Below, one piece after another: positions 35,751 through 44,534 of a stretch of 64,000 bases of DNA. The stretch lies in assembly GCF_001865995.1 (NCBI RefSeq), contig NZ_MLQQ01000010.1:1-64000 (forward strand), given 5' to 3'. This DNA comes from Anaerobacillus arseniciselenatis. GTDB lineage: Bacteria > Bacillota > Bacilli > Bacillales > Anaerobacillaceae. Numbering within the stretch: position 1 is the first letter of the stretch; each line of letters begins with the position of its first letter. The notes beneath the pieces were generated by a model, which saw nothing but the letters and a program-made list of their open reading frames with translations, did not search any database and was not told the DNA's origin. Position numbers and translations under genes: made by a program.

Positions 35751-37456
35751 TGAAATGAAAGCCAAAATTCGCCCTTCGTATCGATGATGCCCATAATTTC
35801 AGAAAATGGAATTTCAAACGTCGGGAAGCCCGCAGCATATGGTCCGATTTCATATGGAGCGAAATATAAATAAAGAGTGTCGTCGTTTACATAAAACGGT
35901 TGGTCCGGAGCTATCCCTTCGTAAGCTCCCGGAAAAACATAACTGTACTGTGGATCTTTTTTAATCATGTTTTCAACAATCTCACTTAATCGCCCAACAT
36001 AATTACTTTCTTTTATAAACAAATCTTTGAGCTCATAGAAACGACCGTTAATCAAATTGATTTTTGCATAAGTTTTACTAGGCATTCCATGTGCTGCTCC
36101 AAAATAATATTCATCGCTGTAAAGCTCAAGTACGAGTAAATTCTTTTTAAAAAATGTGATGTTAAAGCCACCGCTATAACTGTATTGTAATTGTTCGTCA
36201 CGATCAATTTCCTTCAAGTTTGAAAGTTGTTTTAACTTTTTATTTACCTCATTTTCAACTTTTCCACTTTTTAATCCGTCTATTTGAGGATAAAATACAA
36301 CGTAATTATTGTTAGGTTCATATTTTTTCTCAAGAACTCGATAACGACGAGTAAGAGGAATAATCGTATTTTGCTTCCAAACAAGCTTGCCTTTTCGGCT
36401 TAAGTAAGAGACCCGGTTACTTTTTATTACACGGACTAGCCTTCCGATGAGCGACACACTATCAGCGCCAACTACAGCTGGCAAACCTCTTGCTCGGTTT
36501 CCAGACCGATCAATGAAGAAAGCTTTCTCGCTGTTGAAAACAGAGGCTATCCCTTGGTCGAAAGAGGAAACATGTTCATATAAAAATTCAGTTAACAGCT
36601 CACCACTCCAATCGGCAATTGCATAATTAGATCCGAGAAACGGTTTTTCTTCATCTACAGCCTTCCCGACAGCAACACGATTGTCACCTAATATCATAAT
36701 ATCGTTATAGATCGGTTGAATGATGTAGTTCCCCTTCTTATCAATCAGTCCGTATTTATTGCGAATATCATTAGAGATATTAACAACCGCTCTACCATCT
36801 TCAAAAGGTAGGGCAGTAGTAAATTTAGGTTCGATCATCACGTTCCCTTTCATATCAATATACCCGTACGGACCATTGAAGGTTTTTTTAAAGGCTAACA
36901 GTAGATCTCCGTAATTGCCGACATAAAAATAATGAAACTGATTAGTAATGTTTCCGTGCTTATCGATAAGTGCAAACTTATTTTCTTCCACTTTTACAAT
37001 AGCTAAGCCATCTTTAAAATCTGTTGCCGTTTCATACTGCAACGGGATGACTATTTCACCTTCTTTATTTAAATAGCCGTAGCGGTAAGCGTCTTTTATC
37101 GTATCTGCTACCATTGCTCTGCCGTGCTGATACATACTAATAAAACTATAACCTTGCTCTGTTAAAACTTGGCCGGTCTCATCGATCACGTGAAAGCGGC
37201 CATTAAGTACGACTGTCGCTCTACCTTCGGAAAAATCGATGATCGTCTCAAATTTAGGTGCAATAACGAAATTTCCTCTTTTATCAATACATCCAAACTT
37301 ACCACCTTTTTTTACCGTTGCTAATCCGTTCGCTTGAAAATCACTTGCAAACTCAAAGTGAGGGTTAATTTCAAATTCACCCTTGTCATTAATGTAGCCC
37401 CACTTCGTTCCTTCTTTTGTTTTTAAAGAAGCACAATATAAGAAATTATTGTTCAT
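35747..37456 (-). CDS. WG-repeat protein with C-terminal DUF3298
   Basis: This 569-residue protein has nine or so WG beta-repeats over residues 1-330 (units such as KWGYINDKGEF, KFGCIDKRGNF, PYGYIDMKGNV). A C-terminal DUF3298-like domain follows (about residues 370-565), with FYELKDLFIKESNYVGRLSEI and YLYFAPYEIGPYAAGFP. There is no signal peptide. WG repeats bind partners or nucleotides in several systems, and DUF3298 occurs at the C-terminus of the RsiV anti-sigma factor, where it binds lysozyme. AGGGGAA precedes the ATG. The tail overlaps the convergent EEP gene by 4 nt. Function is unknown. Confidence 0.8.
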   Translation of the reverse strand: MNNNFLYCASLKTKEGTKWGYINDKGEFEINPHFEFASDFQANGLATVKKGGKFGCIDKRGNFVIAPKFETIIDFSEGRATVVLNGRFHVIDETGQVLTEQGYSFISMYQHGRAMVADTIKDAYRYGYLNKEGEIVIPLQYETATDFKDGLAIVKVEENKFALIDKHGNITNQFHYFYVGNYGDLLLAFKKTFNGPYGYIDMKGNVMIEPKFTTALPFEDGRAVVNISNDIRNKYGLIDKKGNYIIQPIYNDIMILGDNRVAVGKAVDEEKPFLGSNYAIADWSGELLTEFLYEHVSSFDQGIASVFNSEKAFFIDRSGNRARGLPAVVGADSVSLIGRLVRVIKSNRVSYLSRKGKLVWKQNTIIPLTRRYRVLEKKYEPNNNYVVFYPQIDGLKSGKVENEVNKKLKQLSNLKEIDRDEQLQYSYSGGFNITFFKKNLLVLELYSDEYYFGAAHGMPSKTYAKINLINGRFYELKDLFIKESNYVGRLSEIVENMIKKDPQYSYVFPGAYEGIAPDQPFYVNDDTLYLYFAPYEIGPYAAGFPTFEIPFSEIMGIIDTKGEFWLSFH

Positions 37457-37693
37457 ACAGATTTCCCCTAAATTATTTTTTTATATTGTATGAACAGTTC
37501 GGTAGGGGTGTGCCTACCTGAAAAAAGTCCTCGTGGACAACGTCCCAAATTATACCCTTCATCATACATTATTTTTGTGTGTATCTTGAAAAACTTGTTT
37601 TTGCTAAAAAATTAGTGAAAACCTTCGTTTTTCTCATACTATTATTCTTTAACAAAGTTCGTTTGTTAAAAGTAGATCGGAAGGGGAGATTTT
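37457..37693. other. Divergent promoter region
   Basis: The gap between the divergent WG-repeat and DUF4397 genes is AT-rich. It has a GTAGGGGTGTGCCTAC hairpin at about 37503-37518 and no other clear signal. Confidence 0.4.
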
Positions 37694-38485
37694 ATGTATC
37701 AATATCCACCATTGAACAAAATTGTTCAAGATGCTGCAATGTATGACATGCTTGCAAACTATTATAAGTACCTTGATCCACAGAAACATATTTACTACTA
37801 TCAGTTACACCTGATGTGTATGCAACAACTATGTCAAACGGTAGAATTTGGAGGGACTCCGTACCGAAGTTCAGGAAACCCGAACAACAACAATAACAAT
37901 AATAATCAGCGTGCAAAGGTTCGTGTACTTCATGCTTCACCAGATGCGCCGCGTGTAGATATCTACGTAAATGGTGAAAAAACATTTGAAAACATGATGT
38001 ATTACCAAATTAGCCCTTATATGGATTTACAAGCAGGCTCTTATGAAATCGAAGTTTATCCTGCTGGTCAAACAAATGATGCAGTATTAAGTGAAAATGT
38101 AAGAGTAGGAGCAGGAAAGCATTATACGATTGCCGCTGCCGATCGCCTTGAGGACCTTCGTCTAGTTGTTGTTGAAGACGAACCTGACGTACCACAAGGT
38201 AAAACTAAAGTTCGTGTTTGGCACCTATCACCAAACGCTCCACAAGTAGATATTGCTGTCGCTGATGGAGATGTTTTATTTGAGGATGTATCTTTCAGAG
38301 ATGCTTCGGATTATCTTGAACTTGATCCTGGAACGGTAACATTAGAAGTTCGGGAAGCAGGCACTGATAATATTGTTTTAACATTACGTGACACAAATTT
38401 AAGAGCGAATGAAGTTTATACGGTTGCAGCAATTGGTATTTTTGAAGGACGCCCTCGTTTTGAAGCATTGATTTTAAACCCGTAA
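37694..38485 (+). CDS. DUF4397 domain protein with Asn-rich linker
   Basis: This 263-residue protein has a 60-residue Tyr/Gln-rich helical N-terminus, a poly-Asn linker (about residues 63-71), and two tandem DUF4397 units: VRVLHASPDAPRVDIYVNG near 76 and VRVWHLSPNAPQVDIAV near 177. DUF4397 is usually found in exported proteins, yet no signal peptide is seen, which suggests a role inside the cell or spore coat, or non-classical export. AGGGGAG precedes the ATG. The terminator is interrupted by MITE-like copy C. Confidence 0.82.
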   Translation: MYQYPPLNKIVQDAAMYDMLANYYKYLDPQKHIYYYQLHLMCMQQLCQTVEFGGTPYRSSGNPNNNNNNNNQRAKVRVLHASPDAPRVDIYVNGEKTFENMMYYQISPYMDLQAGSYEIEVYPAGQTNDAVLSENVRVGAGKHYTIAAADRLEDLRLVVVEDEPDVPQGKTKVRVWHLSPNAPQVDIAVADGDVLFEDVSFRDASDYLELDPGTVTLEVREAGTDNIVLTLRDTNLRANEVYTVAAIGIFEGRPRFEALILNP

Positions 38486-38491
38486 GCGAAG

Positions 38492-38638
38492 AAAAGGTTG
38501 CCACTAATGAATTTCATAATTCATTATTCTCGCCACTATGATCAATATATAGTTGCGTCAAAACCGATCGCAAACTATATATTGCGTGATATGGCTCAAT
38601 TTAGATAATTATGAAATTCACTTAAGTAGCAACCTTTT
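38492..38638 (+). terminator. DUF4397 gene terminator split by an element
   Basis: AAAAGGTTGC (38492-38501) pairs with GCAACCTTTT (38629-38638), followed by TACATTTTT. Its loop is the 115-bp MITE-like copy C, so the original hairpin was apparently opened by insertion. Confidence 0.65.
38507..38621 (+). repeat. MITE-like inverted-repeat element, copy C
   Basis: The ends are ATGAATTTCATAATTCAT and ATTATGAAATTCAC. The inner stem pairs CAATATATAGTTGCG with CGCAAACTATATATTG (one bulge), followed by TGATATGGCTCAATTTAG as in copy A. It sits inside the terminator loop of the preceding gene. Confidence 0.8.
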
Positions 38639-38740
38639 TACATTTTTGGACATAATAAATAACAATTGTTTTTTACTTAATGAAATTGACTTATGTAATA
38701 TTGCTCGGCTACTGCTCATATTAGTAAATGAGGTGATTTG

Positions 38741-38875
38741 ATGAAAGGGTATAAAACTACTCCATGTGTCATTTGCGGAAAAATACACGATACCGCAGCT
38801 AATTGTCCGTCTCACCAAGCGATTTGCCCACTGTGTCAAAAGTTAGTGATGAATCAAACGGAGAAGAGTGGATAA
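38741..38875 (+). CDS. Small zinc-knuckle protein
   Basis: This 44-residue protein has TPCVICGKIHDTAANCPSH and AICPLCQKL: two CxxC pairs plus an extra Cys-x2-His, a likely zinc ribbon. GAGGTGA lies a few bases before the ATG, and an in-frame stop follows 44 codons later, 11 nt before the convergent restriction gene. Such small zinc ribbons often bind nucleic acid or partner proteins. I do not recognise the family. Confidence 0.6.
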   Translation: MKGYKTTPCVICGKIHDTAANCPSHQAICPLCQKLVMNQTEKSG

Positions 38876-38886
38876 TCTTACAATTA

Positions 38887-40704
38887 TTAAGTTTCAATAA
38901 TCCTTTTGGACGAGGACGATTGTTTCCACTCCTCAATAGTAGTACTAATATTTTCTTGCCATTCTTTATATGTTGAAAAAACAAACGTTTTTTTATGAAT
39001 AAGCTTCACCAGACTTTTCAAATCTTCAATAGCTAAGTCTTTTTCATAAATAAAAGTGATGATATCAACATACTGCTTTAAGGTGATAGGAACCACGGGA
39101 ACTGGTTTACCTATCCACGATTCGCGGTTTAAAATATAAAACTGCCACATCGTTCTTATGTTCATTGATGATGATAAAAATAAACCGTAAATCTCCTTAT
39201 CTTGATAACGCTCAATAAATTTATTCACGTGGTCGATTACAGACGAACCTTCGTGCTCCCACTGTCTAACACCTGTCATTAAAGAAACTTCCGGAATTAA
39301 AATGAAATGATCATCATAAAGTTCCATATCAGGAGTATTCCCAACCCCTGGCGCAAATGCTTTAGGGGTTAAATCTTCTTCGATCTTAAAGTTTCTTTTC
39401 ACATAATGGCGACCTTCAATCGCAACGAGTGATTTCCACGTATTACACTCTAACCATAAAGCTGCCATATCTTCATTACCTTCAATAATATCGTTAAACT
39501 TCTCTAATATTTCTACTCTTGCTGCCTCAGTTTTTGAATGATATTTAATAAAAAGCTCTTCGTTTAAGGAAACCAACTGCTCCGTTAAATATTGATCTAA
39601 TTTCGTTAAAGCTTCTTTATCATTGACGACGTCTTCAGTAAGTAAATTAGTTACGGCGTTCGTCCGGTCTCCCCCATTAAAGTTAACGATTTGAGTTTCA
39701 GCCCGCTGAAGCTTCGTTTTTAATAACTCTACCTTATTCGTAATGATTTCTTTAATATTGTCTTTATTTTCCCAAGGTAGTGTGATGTTATAGGGGTTCC
39801 CAAACCATTCCATATACTTTTCAAAATTATTTTCATCATAATAAGTAAACTCGTAATTTTCTTGTAAAAGCTTCATTTTCACTTTTGCATGTTCAGGAAC
39901 AAATAGTTTTACGTAGTAGCCCCTACCACGTTGACTAAATAAGCCAGTGTATTCTAATGTTCTGACGAGGGCATCTGCATAGTCTTTATAATACGTTTCT
40001 GGCTTGTTTTTAATTTCAGGATAGGCATCATTAAAAATCTTATTAAAAATGGCCGTGACACTTTTAATGTTTTTCTTGTTGGTTAATGCTTCGTATTCGT
40101 TACGAAACTTAGTAATCGCTTTTATCGTTTGATCTAGATTTTCTATTTGGGTACAACCAAATAGAAAACCTAACTCAAACTTGTTTAAATGATCAAAATG
40201 CTTAAATACATTTAAAATAACCTCCATTGGAAAAACAAAATTCTCATCCTGGTTTATTCGCCTATGGGGGCTTCTTCTTACTACACTCGGTGATGGGAAA
40301 CGCATCTTTAATAATTGTCTAATAAGTAAATTTTCATCGGCACGGCCTTCATTAACAAGTTGGCCGGCCTCTGTCACTTTTATTAAACCGTTAGGAGCAA
40401 CATAGCCAAGACCGTAAAACTCAAACGTTGTTTTATCGTTTCTACCGGTAGATTCTGTTTCATTTTCATCAAGAAGTCCCGACAAATAGTCATCGTAGGT
40501 CGGGTAACGTTCCTCAAGCTCTTGTAAATGAGCTCGGTAAATATAATCCCGACGCGCTGGATGAATCGGCTTATCGTTCCAACGACTCATTTTATCCGGG
40601 GCTTGATAGTTCCAATTTTCATTTTCTAATGCAGCAAAATGAGGAAACCACCTCAACGTTTTTAAAATACTTCTCGGTTTTGTTCGAAACCACCATGAGT
40701 TCAC
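38887..40704 (-). CDS. AlwI-family type II restriction endonuclease
   Basis: This 605-residue protein starts SWWFRTKPRSILKTLRWFPHF and resembles AlwI-type endonucleases, which recognise GGATC and cut outside the site. A possible PD-(D/E)xK-type centre lies near the C-terminal third (TPDMELYDDHFILIPEVSLMTG, shown in two parts: TPDMELYDDHF and ILIPEVSLMTG). It follows a D12-class adenine methylase on the same strand, the expected partner. The start is GTG at 40704 after GGAGTG. A terminator between methylase and nuclease would keep nuclease level low. Specificity is inferred from family. Confidence 0.82.
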   Translation of the reverse strand: MNSWWFRTKPRSILKTLRWFPHFAALENENWNYQAPDKMSRWNDKPIHPARRDYIYRAHLQELEERYPTYDDYLSGLLDENETESTGRNDKTTFEFYGLGYVAPNGLIKVTEAGQLVNEGRADENLLIRQLLKMRFPSPSVVRRSPHRRINQDENFVFPMEVILNVFKHFDHLNKFELGFLFGCTQIENLDQTIKAITKFRNEYEALTNKKNIKSVTAIFNKIFNDAYPEIKNKPETYYKDYADALVRTLEYTGLFSQRGRGYYVKLFVPEHAKVKMKLLQENYEFTYYDENNFEKYMEWFGNPYNITLPWENKDNIKEIITNKVELLKTKLQRAETQIVNFNGGDRTNAVTNLLTEDVVNDKEALTKLDQYLTEQLVSLNEELFIKYHSKTEAARVEILEKFNDIIEGNEDMAALWLECNTWKSLVAIEGRHYVKRNFKIEEDLTPKAFAPGVGNTPDMELYDDHFILIPEVSLMTGVRQWEHEGSSVIDHVNKFIERYQDKEIYGLFLSSSMNIRTMWQFYILNRESWIGKPVPVVPITLKQYVDIITFIYEKDLAIEDLKSLVKLIHKKTFVFSTYKEWQENISTTIEEWKQSSSSKRIIET

Positions 40705-40764
40705 TGCACTTCACTCCTTAAAGTTATTTTTTTCTATTAAACATCAAAACCCGTTAAAATAGTG

Positions 40765-40791
40765 TAAAAAAAGAGACACGGAAAGTGCCTC
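40765..40791 (-). terminator. Terminator between methylase and endonuclease genes
   Basis: On the minus strand GAGGCAC-TTTCC-GTGTCTC is followed by seven T. One A-C mismatch is present in the stem. Confidence 0.75.
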
Positions 40792-40794
40792 AAA

Positions 40795-41931
40795 TTAATA
40801 ATTTTTTATTAATAAATGTTCTGTATTTTTATCGTTACGATTTTGAAAGCTAACGAGATATTTTTTATCAAAAGCCAATACTTCAAAGCCTCTATCAATA
40901 TACAAACTTTGGATTAACTCAGTATTCTTAATGACGAGCATCCATTTAGCTTCTGTATTATATAAATAGTTCGCTAGCCTTGTTTGATCTTCGGCAGTAA
41001 AGGACATTCCCGCATAATCTGAAAAGTCACTGTCATAAGGTGGGTCTAAGAAAATAAAATCTTCTCCGGTTATCTCAATTTCTTCAAAAAATTGTTCGAA
41101 ATCCAAATTGTAGATTTCTGTGCGTTGTAAATGATTTCTCAATTCGTTACTTTTCATATAGTTGATTTTCTTATTAAATGCTTTACGGTTATAGGAAATT
41201 CCACCGTAAGGAACGTTGAATTTTCCCTCTTTGTTATAGCGAAACATACTTGCATAGCAATATTCGCGAATAAAATAAAAGACTGCGATATGATCAGATG
41301 TTGGCAAGTTTAACTCGGCTTTGTAATTGTATAAATAACGCAAATACATATAGTAAGCGCTTTTGAAAGCTGTCTCGATATTATCTACGATATCAGAGGA
41401 AGGTAGCTTCCCTTTTTCTCCCTCAATTTTTTTCATACGTTTCGTCTTGCCAGTTAAGTTTCTTTTTAGCTCGGCGATAAACTTGTCTTGTTTAACGTTA
41501 AAAGACGTTGCTAGTATTTCTTCGAATACACTCGAGTACTCATGTAAAAATTGTACGATAAAATCGTCTAATTCCTCTTTAGTAATATGATCTTCAGAGT
41601 ATTGTTTATACTTATTAACAAACATTAACTCCTTATCTAATACGAAATTCTCGATCTCTAGCCAGTTCGCATAAATGGAATCTAGTTTTTCAAAAAAGCG
41701 TTGATCATTCGTTTTTATAAAAGTGTACAGGCTAGTCAACTCTGTAAACTTATCATTAATACACATTCGCTCTTTGTCCATCGCAAAATAAACAGCTCCC
41801 CCACCGATAAACGGTTCGATGTAACGATCAAACTGTTCTGGTATGTTTGGCAAAATGTGTGTGAGTTCTTTTTCTTTTCCACCCGCCCATTTCATAAATG
41901 GTGAGAGTTTATTGTAAGGAGTAACTGTCAC
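40795..41931 (-). CDS. D12-class N6-adenine DNA methyltransferase
   Basis: This 378-residue Dam-like enzyme has MKWAGGKEKELT, the AdoMet motif FIGGGAVYFA (residues 41-50) and the catalytic DPPYDSDFSDYAG near residue 295. It methylates adenine, and with an AlwI-like nuclease next to it the target is probably GATC or GGATC. At 378 residues it is longer than Dam, with an insertion of about 100 charged residues around 90-190. The start is GTG at 41931 with a weak GGAAGTG site, which may keep expression moderate; an ATG 12 codons in is an alternative. Confidence 0.88.
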   Translation of the reverse strand: MTVTPYNKLSPFMKWAGGKEKELTHILPNIPEQFDRYIEPFIGGGAVYFAMDKERMCINDKFTELTSLYTFIKTNDQRFFEKLDSIYANWLEIENFVLDKELMFVNKYKQYSEDHITKEELDDFIVQFLHEYSSVFEEILATSFNVKQDKFIAELKRNLTGKTKRMKKIEGEKGKLPSSDIVDNIETAFKSAYYMYLRYLYNYKAELNLPTSDHIAVFYFIREYCYASMFRYNKEGKFNVPYGGISYNRKAFNKKINYMKSNELRNHLQRTEIYNLDFEQFFEEIEITGEDFIFLDPPYDSDFSDYAGMSFTAEDQTRLANYLYNTEAKWMLVIKNTELIQSLYIDRGFEVLAFDKKYLVSFQNRNDKNTEHLLIKNY

Positions 41932-42054
41932 TCTTGTTCACTTCCAATTCATGTACTTAAAGATTCATTCTATTATATCATTTTTTTGGTTAGTTAGGGT
42001 CCAATCATAAATTATTACATTCGACTGAATTTTTTTATCATAATGGCATCATTA

Positions 42055-42687
42055 TCACTTCACCAACCCATGCTTAAACGCATAAATAACGGCTTGAGTA
42101 CGGTCGTGAACTTCTAGTTTCCCTAAAATGTTACTGACATGCACTTTAACTGTTTTTAAAGCGATAAAAGCTTCATCAGCGATTTCTTGATTTGTTTTTC
42201 CTTCAGCAATAAGTAGTAAAATCTCCATTTCTCGTTCGGTTAGCTGTTCGTGCGGATACGTGACTTTCTTTTGACGCATTTTCGTCATCATTTTTCCAGT
42301 TACTTCAGGTTCTAACACCGATTGACCGCGATGTGTAGCGCGAACTGCTTCGGCGATTTCGCTCGCCTTTGATGTTTTTAACATATAGCTCGTAGCTCCA
42401 GCTTCCAGGGCTGGGTACACTTTTTCATCATCAAGGAAGCTTGTAACGATAATGACCTTGGCTTCCGGCCATTCCTCAACAATCCTTCGAGTTGCTTCAA
42501 TACCGTCCATTTCTTTCATGACTAGGTCCATTAAAATAATGTCTGGACGGATCGCTAACGCAAGATCGACTCCTTTAGCACCATTGTCGGCTTCTCCAAC
42601 CACCTCAATATCTGGTTGTGCAGATAAATACGAAGTTACACCAATTCGGACCATTTCATGATCGTCTACAAATAAAACTTTGATCAA
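42055..42687 (-). CDS. liaR: Response regulator LiaR
   Basis: This 210-residue NarL/LuxR-type response regulator has a receiver domain with phospho-acceptor Asp54 ([13 protein letters not shown]) and a C-terminal helix-turn-helix ([20 protein letters not shown]). LiaR activates the liaIH promoter when the envelope is damaged by lipid-II-binding antibiotics. It starts at TTG, overlapping the liaS stop by 4 nt with AGGTGAT inside liaS, so it is translationally coupled. The order liaF-liaS-liaR and the neighbours confirm the assignment. Confidence 0.93.
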   Translation of the reverse strand: MIKVLFVDDHEMVRIGVTSYLSAQPDIEVVGEADNGAKGVDLALAIRPDIILMDLVMKEMDGIEATRRIVEEWPEAKVIIVTSFLDDEKVYPALEAGATSYMLKTSKASEIAEAVRATHRGQSVLEPEVTGKMMTKMRQKKVTYPHEQLTEREMEILLLIAEGKTNQEIADEAFIALKTVKVHVSNILGKLEVHDRTQAVIYAFKHGLVK

Positions 42688-43721
42688 TTTAAATCACCTG
42701 CCATTAATGGAACTTTCACTTCAAGGCGAGTTCCTTTATTTTTTAGGCTTACAACTTTTAGAACACCACCGATTTCTTTCGTGCGTTCGTGCATATTTTG
42801 TAAACCGTACGAACCTGCTTTTTCTTCACTAACGTCAAAACCTACGCCATCATCAGAAATTCGTAAAATGACTAAATCGTCTCGATGAATGAGTAGTACT
42901 TCCAAACTCGTTGCTTTTGCATGGCGTAACGTATTTGAAATCGATTCTTGTAAAATACGAAAGAGGTGATCTTCTACTCCTTTTTCTAAAGGATGCGATT
43001 CAACTGTCCACGATATCTCCATCGGTACCTTTTGAGATAACTCGCTTAATAATTCTTGCATTCCTTCTTGAAGTGATTTTCCTTTAAGGGGCACAGGTCG
43101 TAGGTGAAGTAATAATGCTCTCATTTCAAGCTGCGATTGGTGGATCATTTCTTCGACAAGTTTTAACTGCTTTGCTTCTGGACTAGCTTGTTCTTGCTTC
43201 GTTTCGGTAATTGCTGACATGAGCATCGATGCTGCAAACAGCTGTTGACTCACGGAGTCATGAAGTTCACGTGCGAGACGGTTACGCTCTTGGGAAACGA
43301 TTTTTTGAACTTGCTTTTCTTGATCGATCGCTTTTTCACTAGCAAGCTTTTGCGCTGTTTTCACTTGTTCTGACATTTGCTTTTGAATATTTTTGACACG
43401 GCGCCAAACATTTTCTAGTTCTTCAGGTTGTGCAGTTTTATCTTCACTTAATAAGCGGCCTTGTTCAAGCTCATATAAAGCTTCCTCTACCATTTCCATT
43501 TGTTTCTTATAATTGTAGGTACTTATTACACCATAAATGATTCCAAGGGCAACGGCGACTGCTGGGATAAAAAACAATACTGGTAAATCCAAGAGCTTTA
43601 TCTCTAACACAACTTGCCAATCAGCAACTGGAAAAATAACAAGATATATAATCGTCGCTATCGTAAAGGCGATGATCGAAAAAAATACACTCGAGAGAAT
43701 CTGTCTTTGAATATACTTCAT
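42684..43721 (-). CDS. liaS: Sensor histidine kinase LiaS
   Basis: This 345-residue membrane kinase has two N-terminal helices (about residues 8-30 and 46-68) with almost no external loop, as in intramembrane-sensing kinases. A linker follows, then the HisKA_3 box [16 protein letters not shown] with His154, and an HATPase domain ([26 protein letters not shown]). It phosphorylates LiaR under control of LiaF. ATGA overlap with liaF (43718-43721) indicates coupling. Confidence 0.93.
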   Translation of the reverse strand: MKYIQRQILSSVFFSIIAFTIATIIYLVIFPVADWQVVLEIKLLDLPVLFFIPAVAVALGIIYGVISTYNYKKQMEMVEEALYELEQGRLLSEDKTAQPEELENVWRRVKNIQKQMSEQVKTAQKLASEKAIDQEKQVQKIVSQERNRLARELHDSVSQQLFAASMLMSAITETKQEQASPEAKQLKLVEEMIHQSQLEMRALLLHLRPVPLKGKSLQEGMQELLSELSQKVPMEISWTVESHPLEKGVEDHLFRILQESISNTLRHAKATSLEVLLIHRDDLVILRISDDGVGFDVSEEKAGSYGLQNMHERTKEIGGVLKVVSLKNKGTRLEVKVPLMAGDLN

Positions 43722-44452
43722 ATTCTCTTCACCTCTAATCTACCGATCCCCATAGAGGTGACAATTTTGATTTTTTGTTGAGCCTCATCATATTTTTCTG
43801 TGCGATACGATAACGTTTGGTTGAATAGCTTTTCATTTTCTGCTTCGAAAATAATCGTCGTTCCGGTAACTACAGAATGAGAAACATTTACTTCTATATC
43901 ATATGGAACAAGAATTTGAATATTGCCGATAAAATTACGAATCGAAATAACTGCTTCACCTTTCGGAAGAACAGTATTACTTAAGTCTATTCTCGTATCG
44001 CCAATGCCTGTTTGAATGTTAATATCGTCCCATTCAAACACTTCTTCTGACGTTTTTTGACGGCCGTAAAAAAGATTTTTTAAAAGTTGTTGCGAACGGA
44101 TCTTCTTTGTTGCATCGTTCGTTGGCATTCCTTCTTTTACATTTGGCTCAATAACAATTGGTCCGGTTTTTGATTTATAAAAATAAAATATAACGTAAAT
44201 GATAGCGGCAAAAATTAAAAACTTAAAGACCATCATACTAATGATTGTAAAAAAGAGAATAAAACACCCGATAAAAAAGAATAGTTTTCCGCTAGACCCG
44301 TAAAACCTTTTCGCTCCAAAATAAATGAAAATCCCTGAAAACAATATCGCAAAAACTAACCCTTTACTAAAAAAAGTAATCTCGACTAGGAGAAGGAGCA
44401 GTCCAATCAAAACGGTCCAACTAATGTAATCTGTTTTATTGTGATTATCCAT
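43718..44452 (-). CDS. liaF: LiaF negative regulator of LiaRS
   Basis: This 244-residue protein has about four membrane segments in the first 105 residues and a C-terminal DUF2154-type beta domain (DINIQTGIGDTRIDLSNTVL, then GEAVISIRNFIGNIQI). LiaF holds LiaS inactive in unstressed cells. AGGAGGAGAGG sets the ATG at 44452; an upstream in-frame ATG is inside the ribosome site region. There is no liaG gene between it and liaH, unlike B. subtilis. Confidence 0.92.
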   Translation of the reverse strand: MDNHNKTDYISWTVLIGLLLLLVEITFFSKGLVFAILFSGIFIYFGAKRFYGSSGKLFFFIGCFILFFTIISMMVFKFLIFAAIIYVIFYFYKSKTGPIVIEPNVKEGMPTNDATKKIRSQQLLKNLFYGRQKTSEEVFEWDDINIQTGIGDTRIDLSNTVLPKGEAVISIRNFIGNIQILVPYDIEVNVSHSVVTGTTIIFEAENEKLFNQTLSYRTEKYDEAQQKIKIVTSMGIGRLEVKRI

Positions 44453-44534
44453 AACCTCTCCTCCTCGCATGTAAAAATATGTAGTGGGCTAACCCTAGTT
44501 TCGGAGTCAACCCTTATTAAAATATACCATGTTT

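Noticed and set aside
24298..38621. Insertion sequences behind the three MITE-like elements
   Set aside because: No transposase gene or fragment was found in the window, so they are listed as non-autonomous repeats only.
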